This document shows positions 11,974 to 21,570 of a stretch of DNA of 64,000 nt, in pieces. The notes beneath the pieces were generated by a model, which saw nothing but the letters and a program-made list of their open reading frames with translations, was not told the origin of the DNA and ran no database searches. The DNA comes from Evernia prunastri (lineage: Eukaryota > Ascomycota > Lecanoromycetes > Lecanorales > Parmeliaceae). The position numbers and the translations under genes are program-made. Position 1 is the first letter of the stretch. Each line of letters begins with the position of its first letter. The DNA lies in assembly GCA_003184365.1 (NCBI GenBank), contig NKYR01000025.1, positions 290,731-354,730 of the forward strand. Reading direction: 5' to 3'.

Positions 11974-12617
11974 CTCGACCATTGACGGCCTGACTCGGAA
12001 GGCAGGAAGTCGATACGGTGTGCCTGGTCTTAGCGGGGCACAGCAGTGGTGATAGGAAATGGATACAGACTGTAGCCTGGGCGTCCATGAATGATTGTAA
12101 GAAAATCGCGAACAAGAATAACGGAATATGCATGGGCAAAGAAGCAAGAAAATGCGCTGATGATTGGAACCACTAATATGGACTGCAGGAGGGGTTCCTT
12201 GTATCATCATGGTCCTAGCTCCAATGCTAGGTAGAGTATTGCCGATTGGCAGCTGGAAAACTTTAGATTGTCAAACACAGTCACTCTAGTGCTTCATCAA
12301 CACTAGATGGGTATGTTTTGAGCAATTCTCTGTCGAGATCCCGCTGTATATTGATTATCTATAATCCCTTCAAACACAATGATTAGCAGTCAGCCTCGGA
12401 TCTCCTTCACAAAGTGCATCTCTTTTCGCTCAACACTCCCGCCACAGACTTTTACGCCGCACGAATGCACTAAGGTATCTTCGCAAAACACAACAAACCG
12501 GTGTCTATTTCTCCACATCGTCGCCATCGTCTCTATCATCACTCCACGGCATCCAGCAGACATATTTTGAACGTGTTCGAGGCGGCCTGCTCTTGCAACA
12601 AGGTACACAGACCCAAA
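11974..12617. other. Spacer between array copies 1 and 2
   Basis: It should hold the 3' end of copy 1 and the 5' region of copy 2. A frame from ATG 12501 runs into copy 2, but its first 39 residues are His/Arg/Ser-rich and unlike the family, so I treat it as leader sequence. Confidence 0.5.
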
Positions 12618-13538
12618 ATGAGACCGGCAGATGAGTCCATGGATCCGAGACAGTACCGTTCCAGTACAAGTATCACCAGGTACAATCTCGCAAGCTGGTT
12701 ATGCAAATCCGCCTCGACATCTGTTGCACGGCGACGCAAAGTCAAATTCGATTTCTTTTCCCTACCAGGAGAAATCAGAAACGAGAGCATGCGTCACGTC
12801 TTCCTACCAGGCGAAGTCCACATACGGCCCACCAAAGAACACGGCGTGAAAGCAAAGATGCACCACCTCCGCGACACACTGCAACGGTTCCCCAAAACCA
12901 ACCCGGAAACCCCAACCCCGCCACCTTCCCTCCCCGGCTTCCAGATGCTCGCGACATGCAAGCTCATCTACGGTCAGTACCACGAACTCTTCTACGCCTC
13001 CAACACATTCTTCCTGCCTCCCGGGCCGCTACACGACACGCTCGTGCACTTCTCCACCCGCCTGCAAGCCGAACACGTCCACATGATCACCCGCGTCGGC
13101 CTCACCCTCGGCCTCCAGGACCTGACCCCGCCCGTCTTCAGGCTGGTCCAGGACGTCATGGCCCACAACCTCGGCCCCTTGCCCCCCAACCAGGTCGGGC
13201 GCGCTTGGGGCGTCGCGGTCCAGGTACACCTCTCGGATATATGGGAGCAGAAATTGAAACTGGTGAGGGGTATGCCGCGGCTGAAGATGGTTAAGCTGGC
13301 GACTGACGGCGGCGACGACGAAGCGCTGGAGATCGAGGGGGGCGACCTGAGGCGTGCTTTCTGGGGGTCTGGTCCGCACGGGGGTGATTTTGTCGTTTGC
13401 TCGGAGGATGTGGCCGCTCTGATCGTGCGTGTGGAGGCGAACGTGAGGAGGGAGATTGAAGCCAAGGTCGAGCGGGACGGATGGCGCGCATTGAGGGCTT
13501 GGGTGAAAGGCGGTGGATACCGATCTCGGCTGTGTTGA
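12618..13538 (+). CDS. 2EXR-type fungal protein, array copy 2
   Basis: Single exon. ATG 12618 is preferred (306 residues); the frame is also open from ATG 12501. Family blocks are SLPGEIRN at residues 48-55 with FLPGEVHIRP following, MLATCKLIY at 110-118 and FYASNTFFLP at 125-134, then a helical stretch with LGLQDLTPP that matches copy 1 (MSLRDLTPA) and copy 3 (LSLADLTPP). The Gln usual in the TCKQ block is Leu here. The third-position GC content in the middle of the gene is high. No signal peptide or membrane segment is seen. A T-rich tract at 13551-13585 lies just past the stop. Function unknown. Confidence 0.85.
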   Translation: MRPADESMDPRQYRSSTSITRYNLASWLCKSASTSVARRRKVKFDFFSLPGEIRNESMRHVFLPGEVHIRPTKEHGVKAKMHHLRDTLQRFPKTNPETPTPPPSLPGFQMLATCKLIYGQYHELFYASNTFFLPPGPLHDTLVHFSTRLQAEHVHMITRVGLTLGLQDLTPPVFRLVQDVMAHNLGPLPPNQVGRAWGVAVQVHLSDIWEQKLKLVRGMPRLKMVKLATDGGDDEALEIEGGDLRRAFWGSGPHGGDFVVCSEDVAALIVRVEANVRREIEAKVERDGWRALRAWVKGGGYRSRLC

Positions 13539-14306
13539 TTTGAGGGAAATTTTCTTTTCTTTTTTTCTTTCTTTTACTTTTTCTTTACCGCTTTCGAGGG
13601 CGTGGATGCGGGGCGTTGCCGAAGAGTCACAGGGATGCTGTCAGCATATGGTATGCATGGTGAGAGGGTGAGTCATCATTACTGGTTGCTGCTTACCTTA
13701 CTGCGCCCTCGGCAGGGGGTGTTCAAGGCTGTTCCGGTGTTCTGCCGGACCGCTCTTCAATATTATCGCTAAGCCTTCGACATTGGGGGTCTGGGTTTGT
13801 TGACTCATATAGAAGGACTTAAAGGCTGCGTGTTCAGGCAGGTATTGATATAAGGCATCTCCGATCTCAGTTCTGGAGATTTTTTTTGTTTTTGTTCTTT
13901 TTCTTGATCCTCCAAAAGTCAATTCCGTCTCGCATTGTTTATATAGCACGCTAGCTAGTCAGCGAGTCGCGCAACATTTCCCGTCTGGGAAGGCACACTG
14001 GCTGCATTTAGGCAGCACAATTCTTTCAACCGGTCTTATCTGAAATATCATTCCGTCGTTTCAGTGCTTCCCTCGTTGTTCATTTCTCCATTGCAAATAT
14101 ATATAAACCTCTCCATTGAAACCGTCCGAACGCTCTTGGTCTCTTCTCACTATTTACGCTCTGTTGAAGACATTTCCCACCCATACCATTGCCATTGGAC
14201 AACTGCGGTCTTCTCGTACCATCTCAACGGACTCCTCATTTCCCACCACGGCAAGCTCAATCCACACCTGGCCACTTCTCAGCACTCCCCATCAGCAGCA
14301 GCCACC
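13539..14306. other. Spacer between array copies 2 and 3
   Basis: It contains a T-rich tract at 13551-13585 and an AT-richer stretch around 13870-14110 that probably includes the copy 3 promoter. No gene is supported. The minus-strand frame at 13698..13949 has no family features. Confidence 0.5.
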
Positions 14307-15152
14307 ATGGCGGAAATCTTTCGCTACACCGACCTACCAGCCGAGATCCGAAACGCAATCATGGAATACGCCCTCGTCCCCGGCGACGTCTACCCCTGCC
14401 CTCGGCAGCCCAAACCGCCCTCCACGAACCCCTCCCGCAAGCTCCTCCGCGCCGTCTTCAAGCGCCCTCATCCTCCTCCTCCCTCGCTCCTCCACACGAT
14501 CAAAGCCGCCGACAGAGACCCCCAAGCGGCCACAGCAGCCGCAACAAACCATCTCCCAAAACAAAAACCACAACCCCAACCAGGCTTCCACCTCCTCACT
14601 ACCTGCAAGCAAGCCTACACCGACGGCCACCACATGTTCTACACCCTCAACACCTTCAACCTGCCCCCCGGCTCCGCCCACGCCGCCGCCGCCTTCCTCG
14701 CCACCGCCCTCCCGCCCCAACACCGAGCCCTCGTCCGCCGCGCCGGCCTCACCCTCTCCCTCGCCGACCTCACCCCGCCCGTCCTCGCCGAGATGGAGCG
14801 CCGCTGGCTCTGGGACCTCATGCCCGCCAAGACGCCGCGGGCCGAGCGGCGCCTGCTCGACGAGGTGGCGTACGTCCTCGCGTGGCGCTTCTGGCGCGAT
14901 CGCTTGGCGTTGCTGAGGGGGTGGGAGGGGTTGGAGGTGGTGGTTGTGCGAGGGGCGGGGAAGGAGGGGCGGGTGAGGGTGTTTGGGGGGGAGGAGTGGA
15001 GGGGGTTGGGGGAGGGGGAGGAGAGGGCGTTGTTGGAGGGGGGGAGGGAGGTGGTTAGGGGGGAGTTGGAGGGGTTGGTGAGGGGGGTCGGGTGGAAGGG
15101 GGTTAGGAGGTGGGTTATGGACGTGGGGATGGCGGGTGGGGGGGTGAGATGA
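14307..15152 (+). CDS. 2EXR-type fungal protein, array copy 3, with strong base skew
   Basis: Start chosen at ATG 14307 because it has an excellent fungal context (GCCACCATGG) and places the family block near the N terminus as expected; the longer frame from 14064 adds unrelated residues. 281 residues. Blocks: DLPAEIRN at 9-16 with LVPGDVYPCP following, LLTTCKQAY at 96-104, FYTLNTFNLP at 111-120, and LSLADLTPP. The first two thirds are extremely C-rich on the coding strand. From about 14910 to the stop the coding strand is almost only G, A and T, with runs of GGG and GAG codons that give a Gly/Glu/Arg/Val tail. The switch is abrupt. The tail is less certain as functional protein than the N-terminal part. 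Confidence 0.8.
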   Translation: MAEIFRYTDLPAEIRNAIMEYALVPGDVYPCPRQPKPPSTNPSRKLLRAVFKRPHPPPPSLLHTIKAADRDPQAATAAATNHLPKQKPQPQPGFHLLTTCKQAYTDGHHMFYTLNTFNLPPGSAHAAAAFLATALPPQHRALVRRAGLTLSLADLTPPVLAEMERRWLWDLMPAKTPRAERRLLDEVAYVLAWRFWRDRLALLRGWEGLEVVVVRGAGKEGRVRVFGGEEWRGLGEGEERALLEGGREVVRGELEGLVRGVGWKGVRRWVMDVGMAGGGVR

Positions 15153-16160
15153 GAGGGGGGTTTAGCGGTGGTTGGTTGTTTGGAGCGGGGAGTAGATGAG
15201 GTACGTTGTTGTTGTCGTGCTGTTTTGGATGAAATGGCTGGATCTGGATAGCATCGCCTGTGTATCTTGAGCGGGAATAGACAGTGCAGTATAGAATCTC
15301 ACGTTGCTTGTCCTCCTAGCCGCGCCCCATTGTGGTAAATCGCAGCGGTTTGGAGCAGCACGTCTGTTCGGGGCGAAAGAATACCCCTTGGAACATGGTC
15401 GATTCCTAACCCTCTGTTAACCCTTTATAACAGTGTTGGTGCTTTCCAAAGACCATAGGGAAGACGTATGGATACACACAACATACCCCTCTCGTGAGAG
15501 TCACATACACAACATCGCTGCAAAAAGTCGGCCTCTCTCTCCCTTCCTTAGCTTCCTTCCTTACCTCTGGTCCTCAGCCTTCCTCCACCCCCCACCAAGT
15601 CCCCGTCGCTACCCTTCCCCATCACCTCATCACCTCATCACCCTCGTCCGCTCCGAGCAAGAATCCATCGGCGCAAGGAAAGATAAGTGAGTCTCCTTTC
15701 GATCTCCTGCTCGCGCATTATCGTGGTTGGAAGGAAGATGAGATGAGATGGGGTCGGGTGGGGTTTGCGATGTGGATACTACTCCTCTCATCCGGGCTTC
15801 TTTTGTGATGGGGAGGGAGGGAGATGTTCGCGCTACTTTGTTGAGAGAGGGGAGCGGGGGAAGGGGGAGAGGGGGAAGGGAAGAGGGGAAGAGGGGAAGA
15901 GGGGGGAGGTTGATGTATGAGGCTTGGAGTATGAGGCTTGGATTGAACGGGTCCGAGAGTGGATGGTTTCCGGGATTGGTCAGTACTGGGGCTTCTTTTG
16001 GAGGTCAGTGTTCAGGGTGGTTGGAATTTGGTGTGGTGGTAATTTGCCAGGGGGGAATTGGGATGGGAGGTTTGGAGGAGTTTTTAGGGCGTCGGAGGGG
16101 TGGAGGAGGAGTTGGGGCTGGGGCTGGGGAGGGCTGTATAGGAGAGGGTTTGTGAGGAGG
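14910..16160 (+). repeat. G-rich, purine-rich low-complexity tract
   Basis: Two blocks with many runs of three or more G on the plus strand: 14910-15160 (3' end of array copy 3) and about 15830-16150 (intergenic). The second has the form of repeated GGGGAAGA-like units. The frames across 15.7-16.2 kb are Gly/Arg/Glu low complexity and are not believed to be genes. G-quadruplex formation is possible from the run spacing. Confidence 0.6.
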
Positions 16161-16957
16161 GTGTGTGTCTAGGAGGTGCTTCTCAGAGGAAGATGAGATT
16201 TTGGTGACGAGGTGAGGAGCTTTGTGATTGGCGAGGTTGGGGGTTTTTCGAGCAAGTGACGTCTAGGTCAGCCCGGAGATGGTATGAGGGAGGGGCCGGG
16301 TGGTGGGAGGGATAGGAGATGTCTTTGTATCACGTCTCGAGAGGATAAGCGAGGGCATTACTCGTACCTCTTTGCTATTCTGTACAATCCCCGCTCGGCC
16401 CGCTCGCAATCCTGTATCCGTGTATATTTCTCGAATACGTTCTTCGGTCAAATCGAGTTGAGTAGAGTCTCAAGTCTTTGGATTGCCGTGATATTGCTAT
16501 CTAAAGAGGCAGTTACTTGTTAGCAGAATACTTCCTCTGTTAGACAAGTCCCTTCTATACACATCGGTTTCTAATCTTTCTTGATGTGCTGGAGTCTAAA
16601 CAACATCAAAATTGTCGAGAGAAGACGATTAGGTACAAGCTGGACGTTAGGATTTTTTTGGCAGATAGGACTTCAAATCCGGCACCCATCGTAGGTGGAA
16701 GCCGTGCTGTCGTCAAAGGAAGCTGTACCCGGTTGTGGGTGGAGGGAAAGGCCAATTATCAAATGAGTGTCAAGTACCCTAGATAGTGTTGACATCTATT
16801 GAACTCGTGTGTAACACGTGAATCGAGGTGTTGCGATGAATGTGGGTCTTTGTCTTTGACACTTTCATCCGCGGCGCATATATTCTCCCAACAGCTGGCC
16901 TTTGGAACCATCTTTCCCGAACTCTTCTCTTTTCTGACACAGGCAACCACCGTTTCG
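15153..16957. other. Spacer between array copies 3 and 4
   Basis: This is the longest gap in the array (1.8 kb). A pyrimidine-rich, Ser/Pro-coding frame at 15.4-15.8 kb and the G-rich tract above do not look like genes. A small gene or a transcribed untranslated region cannot be excluded. Confidence 0.45.
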
Positions 16958-17695
16958 ATGGCTCCAACTACCAGATCGGTCATGAAAGCGAGACTTGCCT
17001 ACCCACCAGCCATGGCCGCCGATCCATCAAAGCTTGGTTACTTCTCTCTACCAGGGGAGATACGGAATAAGATCGTGAAATACGTCTTAGTCCCTGGTGA
17101 CATCCATCCTCACAGACCTGAATTGGCGACATCTACCCAAAGCCCGGACAGTACGGCTATTGTCGAATCCCGGCCTGGAATCCAGCTGATGGCAACCTGC
17201 AAACAGGCTTATCAAGAAGGCCACATGCTGTACTATTCCTCCAACATCTTCCATCTACCACCGGTTGATACTTTTGGGTGGGTAGATAGGCTTCAGCCTA
17301 AGCACAAAGCCATGATCAAGCGCGTCAGATTTCCGATCGGCCTCGTCAATTTAAGTCCAGCGTTGCTCGACCGGGTTGACAGCGACATGTCGGAAGACCC
17401 CCTGGTAAGGGACATGAATTGGTGGTCAGCGGTAGCAGACACACTGCTCGACGTCTGGAAATCAATGCTGGAGTACATAGTGGCTTGGGAGTCCCTGGAT
17501 GAGGCTGAGCTGTGTTCATTATATTTTGGCTCTCTCTCTGAACCTTACGACCACGTCGCTCAACTGGGGTCTGCGCAAGTCCATTCGATTAAGAACGAGT
17601 ACTGGTCCCAAACATTGGGTTCATGGCATTATTATGCTTATTTGAACATGGTAACGGGGCTTGGTCGAGTGGATTGGGTGCAGACAAAAGCATAG
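16958..17695 (+). CDS. 2EXR-type fungal protein, array copy 4
   Basis: Single exon. ATG 16958 gives 245 residues with the family block at the expected distance; the frame is open further upstream to 16799 but without family similarity. Blocks: SLPGEIRN at residues 30-37, then YVLVPGDIHPHRP, LMATCKQAY at 77-85, YYSSNIFHLP at 92-101 and LVNLSPALLDRV, matching the LTPA/LTPP block of the other copies. It opens MAPTT, like copy 1 (MAPSS). It is the shortest copy: the linker between the EIRN and TCKQ blocks is only about 40 residues. Its base composition is ordinary, unlike copy 3. Function unknown. Confidence 0.85.
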   Translation: MAPTTRSVMKARLAYPPAMAADPSKLGYFSLPGEIRNKIVKYVLVPGDIHPHRPELATSTQSPDSTAIVESRPGIQLMATCKQAYQEGHMLYYSSNIFHLPPVDTFGWVDRLQPKHKAMIKRVRFPIGLVNLSPALLDRVDSDMSEDPLVRDMNWWSAVADTLLDVWKSMLEYIVAWESLDEAELCSLYFGSLSEPYDHVAQLGSAQVHSIKNEYWSQTLGSWHYYAYLNMVTGLGRVDWVQTKA

Positions 17696-19121
17696 CTCAC
17701 GGCGAGAATGCCAGATGAGACGAGTGAAGGTTATTCGTCTGGGATAATGCGGTGTCTCATGAAACGACCTCGCGACAAGGCTTCGTCGTGCAAAGGAAGA
17801 TACCTTAGTCGTCGCAACGCCGTGAACAAGAGTGGAAGGCGAGTGAAGCGATAGCTTTGTGCGTTAACGAAGATACTTGCATGCTCCGAGCATAGTTAGA
17901 TCGCTGAGGCTAGATATCAATCATGTCTGCAAAGTTAATCGAATGGGCATCTCGCCCGCATCCAATACATCTCTGTTTACACGTATATTCGGAGAGAGTT
18001 CCCCGAGGCAAAAATACGGCTTGTAATTGATCTAGCACTAGCTCCTGAATCACACCATGAGAGACAGGTACTTTAAGATAAAAGAATAAGAAACCGCTAA
18101 ATTATACAATTACCTAATTGTAAGGCTATGGGTCCAAGAAACGGTGTAAAGGCGGTTATTTTTTGGGAGATGGTTTCAGTACGGTTTCAGGGTGCCAGAA
18201 CCATATAACGGTTATTTTGATTAAACGTTTTTTAAAATCTACAGTATCATAATATTAACGGTAATAGATTAGTTGATGAAAATATACGTACTCATAAAAA
18301 AAACCGAAATAATTATTTTACCGTTTCATATTTGAAACCATTAGAGTACTGCCAAGCCTGCCAAGTCTGCCAAGCATAGATACTCGGGAGGTCTCTACGC
18401 TGAGAAGAATCAACGCTCTTAGAGAAATAAGTGCAAAAATGAGTGATTTGGCCAACTTTCTCTCCAAGGTGACTTTCAGAAGTGTATGGAGTGGATGAGG
18501 TGGGTGACCTATGTAGGCCCTGTGTCGGTACCATGGGCATTTGAACCCTGAACCCGTCGGATAATGGATCGGATCCGATAAGAAGAAAATTACAGCTGAC
18601 TAATCAAGCTACGGTAGCATTTTTACTACGTATTAAACTTTAATACCGTACTTATTTTAGAACGTTCTTAAATCTTCATCGCATTTAGGCAGAATCTATT
18701 TCTAATACGTTTCAAGAAAAAAACCGAATATACACCGTATATATACCGTACCTTGTACCCGGCGCCGCTCGCTAAGGTAGATACCACCAGCGAACAAAGA
18801 TGGAATAGCATTTGTTACATTGAAATCGAACGTCTTGGGTGCGCTTTCCGAACGGTGTGAATTACCACCTGACAAGGTGATGTACCTAGACCAGGATGCT
18901 CAATTACCTCCGGAGTAACAGTTTTGGGTTTGGCAAGGGTGCTTCTTCCGACGGTCCTCCCGCTCCAGTGATCTACCAAGGACAACTACGAACTACCAAC
19001 GTTTCCAACATCGCCAGCCTTCAAGCAAACACACTCATAGCAAGCCGATAAAGAATACACAAAGCATCGCTGCTAAAGTTTCTTTGACAATCTTGTGGTC
19101 AGTAAAAGACGACTTTCATTC
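17696..19121. other. Intergenic with AT-rich block
   Basis: About 18060-18340 and 18590-18760 are AT-rich and full of TA-containing words, like a mutated transposon remnant, but no coding capacity or terminal repeats can be seen. The right end leads into the amidohydrolase gene. Confidence 0.5.
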
Positions 19122-20756
19122 ATGACGACTGTCTACCGAAATGGAAGATTCTTCGTTGGGGGAGCGGAAGGTCAGATACTTGATCCTCCCTTCTCACACT
19201 GTATGCTCGTTACGAACGATCTCATCGAATATCTTGGAGAGGAATCTGATGACGCTGTCATAAGGGCTATAGAGAATGGAGCTCTGGTGTCTGATATGCA
19301 AGGACACGTCGTGACACCAGGTTTCATCGACGGACACATGCATTTCTTACTTCTGGGTCTAGCCCTCCGAAAGGTTGACCTGGGAAACTGCAAGAACATG
19401 GACGACATCAGTACTACGATTAAATCATATGCCAAAGCGAACCCGTCCTCGCCCCGAATCCTATGCCACGGATGGAAGCATCCCACAACTAATGGATTGG
19501 CACTAACCAGTATGCTTGATCCAATCGACGAGCGACCCATATTCATCGATGCCAAAGACTTACATTCAGCATGGTGTAACACAGCCGCGCTCCAAGAGTT
19601 GGGTGTCGAATCGATGGAAGATCCAGCTGGTGGCAAGATCCACCGCGACGAGCATGGAGCACCTTCCGGGTTGCTGAGCGAAGCGGCCGCCATTACGCTG
19701 GTGTGGCCTCATATTGCTCGAGTTACTCCCGTTGAGAAAAGAATTGAAGCATTGCAGGAAGCCGGTAGAGTCTACACTCGTGCGGGTTATACCGGGATGG
19801 TCGAACTGGCCATGGACGAGAATGCATGGGAGGGATTGCAAGTGCTGAGATCACGGGAGAAGCTACCCTTCCGTGTTGCCGCTCATTGGCTCATTAGCCC
19901 ATCAGATGATGAGAATGCTATCTTGAAGCAGGTGGATCGGGCAATTGAGCTTCACGAGAAGTTCAATGTAGACACATCGCCAGAGCTACGTATAACAGGG
20001 ATCAAGATCATCTGCGATGGAGTGGTCGACGCTTGTACTGCGGCCCTTACCCAGCCTTATAACTTGAACAGCGTCTCATGCTCCCCGCTATGGACTCCCA
20101 AGATGCTAGCTCCAGTGGTTCAAAAAGCTGATTCTGCCGGATTGCAATGTGCCCTACACGCGATTGGAGATGAGGCCGTAAAGAACGCTATCGATGTACT
20201 GGAGAGCTTTGGCACCCCAGGACGTAGACACCGCATCGAGCATCTCGAACTGACATCTCCCGAAGACGCCAAAAGGCTAGGAAAAGCTGGCATCACAGCA
20301 TCCATTCAGCCCGTACACTCGGATCCTGCCATCCTTCGCGCCTGGCCCAAGCTACTGGGCGAAACACGCCTCAAACGGGCATTTGCCTATAAGGACTTCC
20401 TGGACGGAGGCGCCGTGCTTGCTTTTGGGTCCGATGCGCCTACCGCGCCGCATGCACCACTGTCGAATCTGTACTGCGCAACCACCCGACGGTCCGCAAG
20501 AGAGCCGGGATCATTGGCTACAACTAACGAAGAATACGCGCTCCCGCTTGCTGCTGCTATGGCTGCGGCTACGGAAGGAGCTGCGTATTCGTGCTTTGCT
20601 GACGCATGGACTGGAAGATTGAGACCTGGACTTAAGGCTGATTTCGCTGTTATTGATATGAGTTGGGCCTCAGAGGACTTGCTGAAAGCGCAGGTGTGCC
20701 AGACTTGGTTTGAGGGAAAGAAGGTCTATGACCACGACGACGAGGGACTTTCGTAG
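19122..20756 (+). CDS. YtcJ-like metal-dependent amidohydrolase
   Basis: Single exon, 544 residues from ATG 19122 (an in-frame GTG at 19095 is not used as a start in fungi). It is a full-length amidohydrolase-family 3 protein. The metal site is readable: PGFIDGHMHF (HxH), a GIKIICDG stretch matching the family's KxxxDG block, HAIGDEA, RIEHLE, and GSDAPTAPHAPLSNL with the catalytic Asp near the end. The N-terminal VVTPGFIDGH follows a small beta-sandwich segment and the C terminus ends LRPGLKADFAVIDM, as in bacterial YtcJ and fungal homologues. Such enzymes hydrolyse amide or ester bonds of small molecules; the substrate cannot be told from sequence. No signal peptide, so probably cytosolic. 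All key residues look intact, in contrast to several nearby genes. Confidence 0.92.
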   Translation: MTTVYRNGRFFVGGAEGQILDPPFSHCMLVTNDLIEYLGEESDDAVIRAIENGALVSDMQGHVVTPGFIDGHMHFLLLGLALRKVDLGNCKNMDDISTTIKSYAKANPSSPRILCHGWKHPTTNGLALTSMLDPIDERPIFIDAKDLHSAWCNTAALQELGVESMEDPAGGKIHRDEHGAPSGLLSEAAAITLVWPHIARVTPVEKRIEALQEAGRVYTRAGYTGMVELAMDENAWEGLQVLRSREKLPFRVAAHWLISPSDDENAILKQVDRAIELHEKFNVDTSPELRITGIKIICDGVVDACTAALTQPYNLNSVSCSPLWTPKMLAPVVQKADSAGLQCALHAIGDEAVKNAIDVLESFGTPGRRHRIEHLELTSPEDAKRLGKAGITASIQPVHSDPAILRAWPKLLGETRLKRAFAYKDFLDGGAVLAFGSDAPTAPHAPLSNLYCATTRRSAREPGSLATTNEEYALPLAAAMAAATEGAAYSCFADAWTGRLRPGLKADFAVIDMSWASEDLLKAQVCQTWFEGKKVYDHDDEGLS

Positions 20757-21570
20757 CTTTTGTACCGGAACCGGTAGCAACTTCAAACAAGCGAAAATAT
20801 CCATGCAGCGCAAAGCGGTAGGAGGAATCCTTTGGGCTCCCAGCAGCTCAGACTATGCATCCTCCATCTCACCCTCCCACCTAAACCTTATTTTTCTTTA
20901 CGTTCATTGTTCCCAGATTCATCTTGGGCTTCCTTTCATCCAATCAACGGGCAGCCAAATGTAAGTTTGGACATGAGCGTACCGAGTTATTTGGGCGTAG
21001 CCTATGCTATTGCTGGCTCAACTAAAGAGTGGATGCAGAGGATTTTGTCAAGGATTCCGCGATCAAGATCTTTACTACCATTCGAAAAGTAAGTACCGTT
21101 TGAAAAATGGATTGTATGTAGGCAAATACGACATCTTTGTGGAAAATTACGAAGTCAAGGATTTGCGAAGGTCAACCCGCCATATTACATACATTAGTCT
21201 GTGTCCCACGTTCTGTTGCGCAGCAAGGCATTCCTAAGCAAGGCGTTCCTACGCCAAGCGCAAACAACCCATCACTTCGCCCATTTCAGGTGGATGCGGC
21301 AAAGATTTCAAAGTATTGGGGTGGGCCGCGATTGGCGCACAAATAACGCTCACCTAATTTGTGAGATCCTTCAGCTCGCTTGAACTGCTGGACCTGGAAA
21401 GGATCAACAATCGTGCATGAGCGGGCTGCTAGGCAACGTAAGACTGAGGGGCAAAGCTACAAGGCTATGAAGTCAGATCATTGTTGAAGAACCACCTTCT
21501 TTCACGAAGATGCAGACCTGCACTCGTTCCTCACAAACTCACAATCGTCTATGTCTCCTGGTTCGTCGCA
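20757..21570. other. Intergenic, no gene seen
   Basis: Short frames only. A small imperfect direct repeat (CAAGGCATTCCTA, CAAGGCGTTCCTA) lies at 21225-21255. Nothing else is supported. Confidence 0.45.

Noticed and set aside
12701..13491. Long Arg/Pro/His-rich frames on both strands over array copy 2
   Set aside because: Shadow frames of a GC-rich real gene; no family features.
14116..15058. Two long plus-strand frames overlapping array copy 3
   Set aside because: Low-complexity Pro/Ser/Arg shadows caused by the C-rich and G-rich halves.
15433..16172. Possible small genes in the G-rich spacer
   Set aside because: Composition-driven low-complexity frames without start context or domain.
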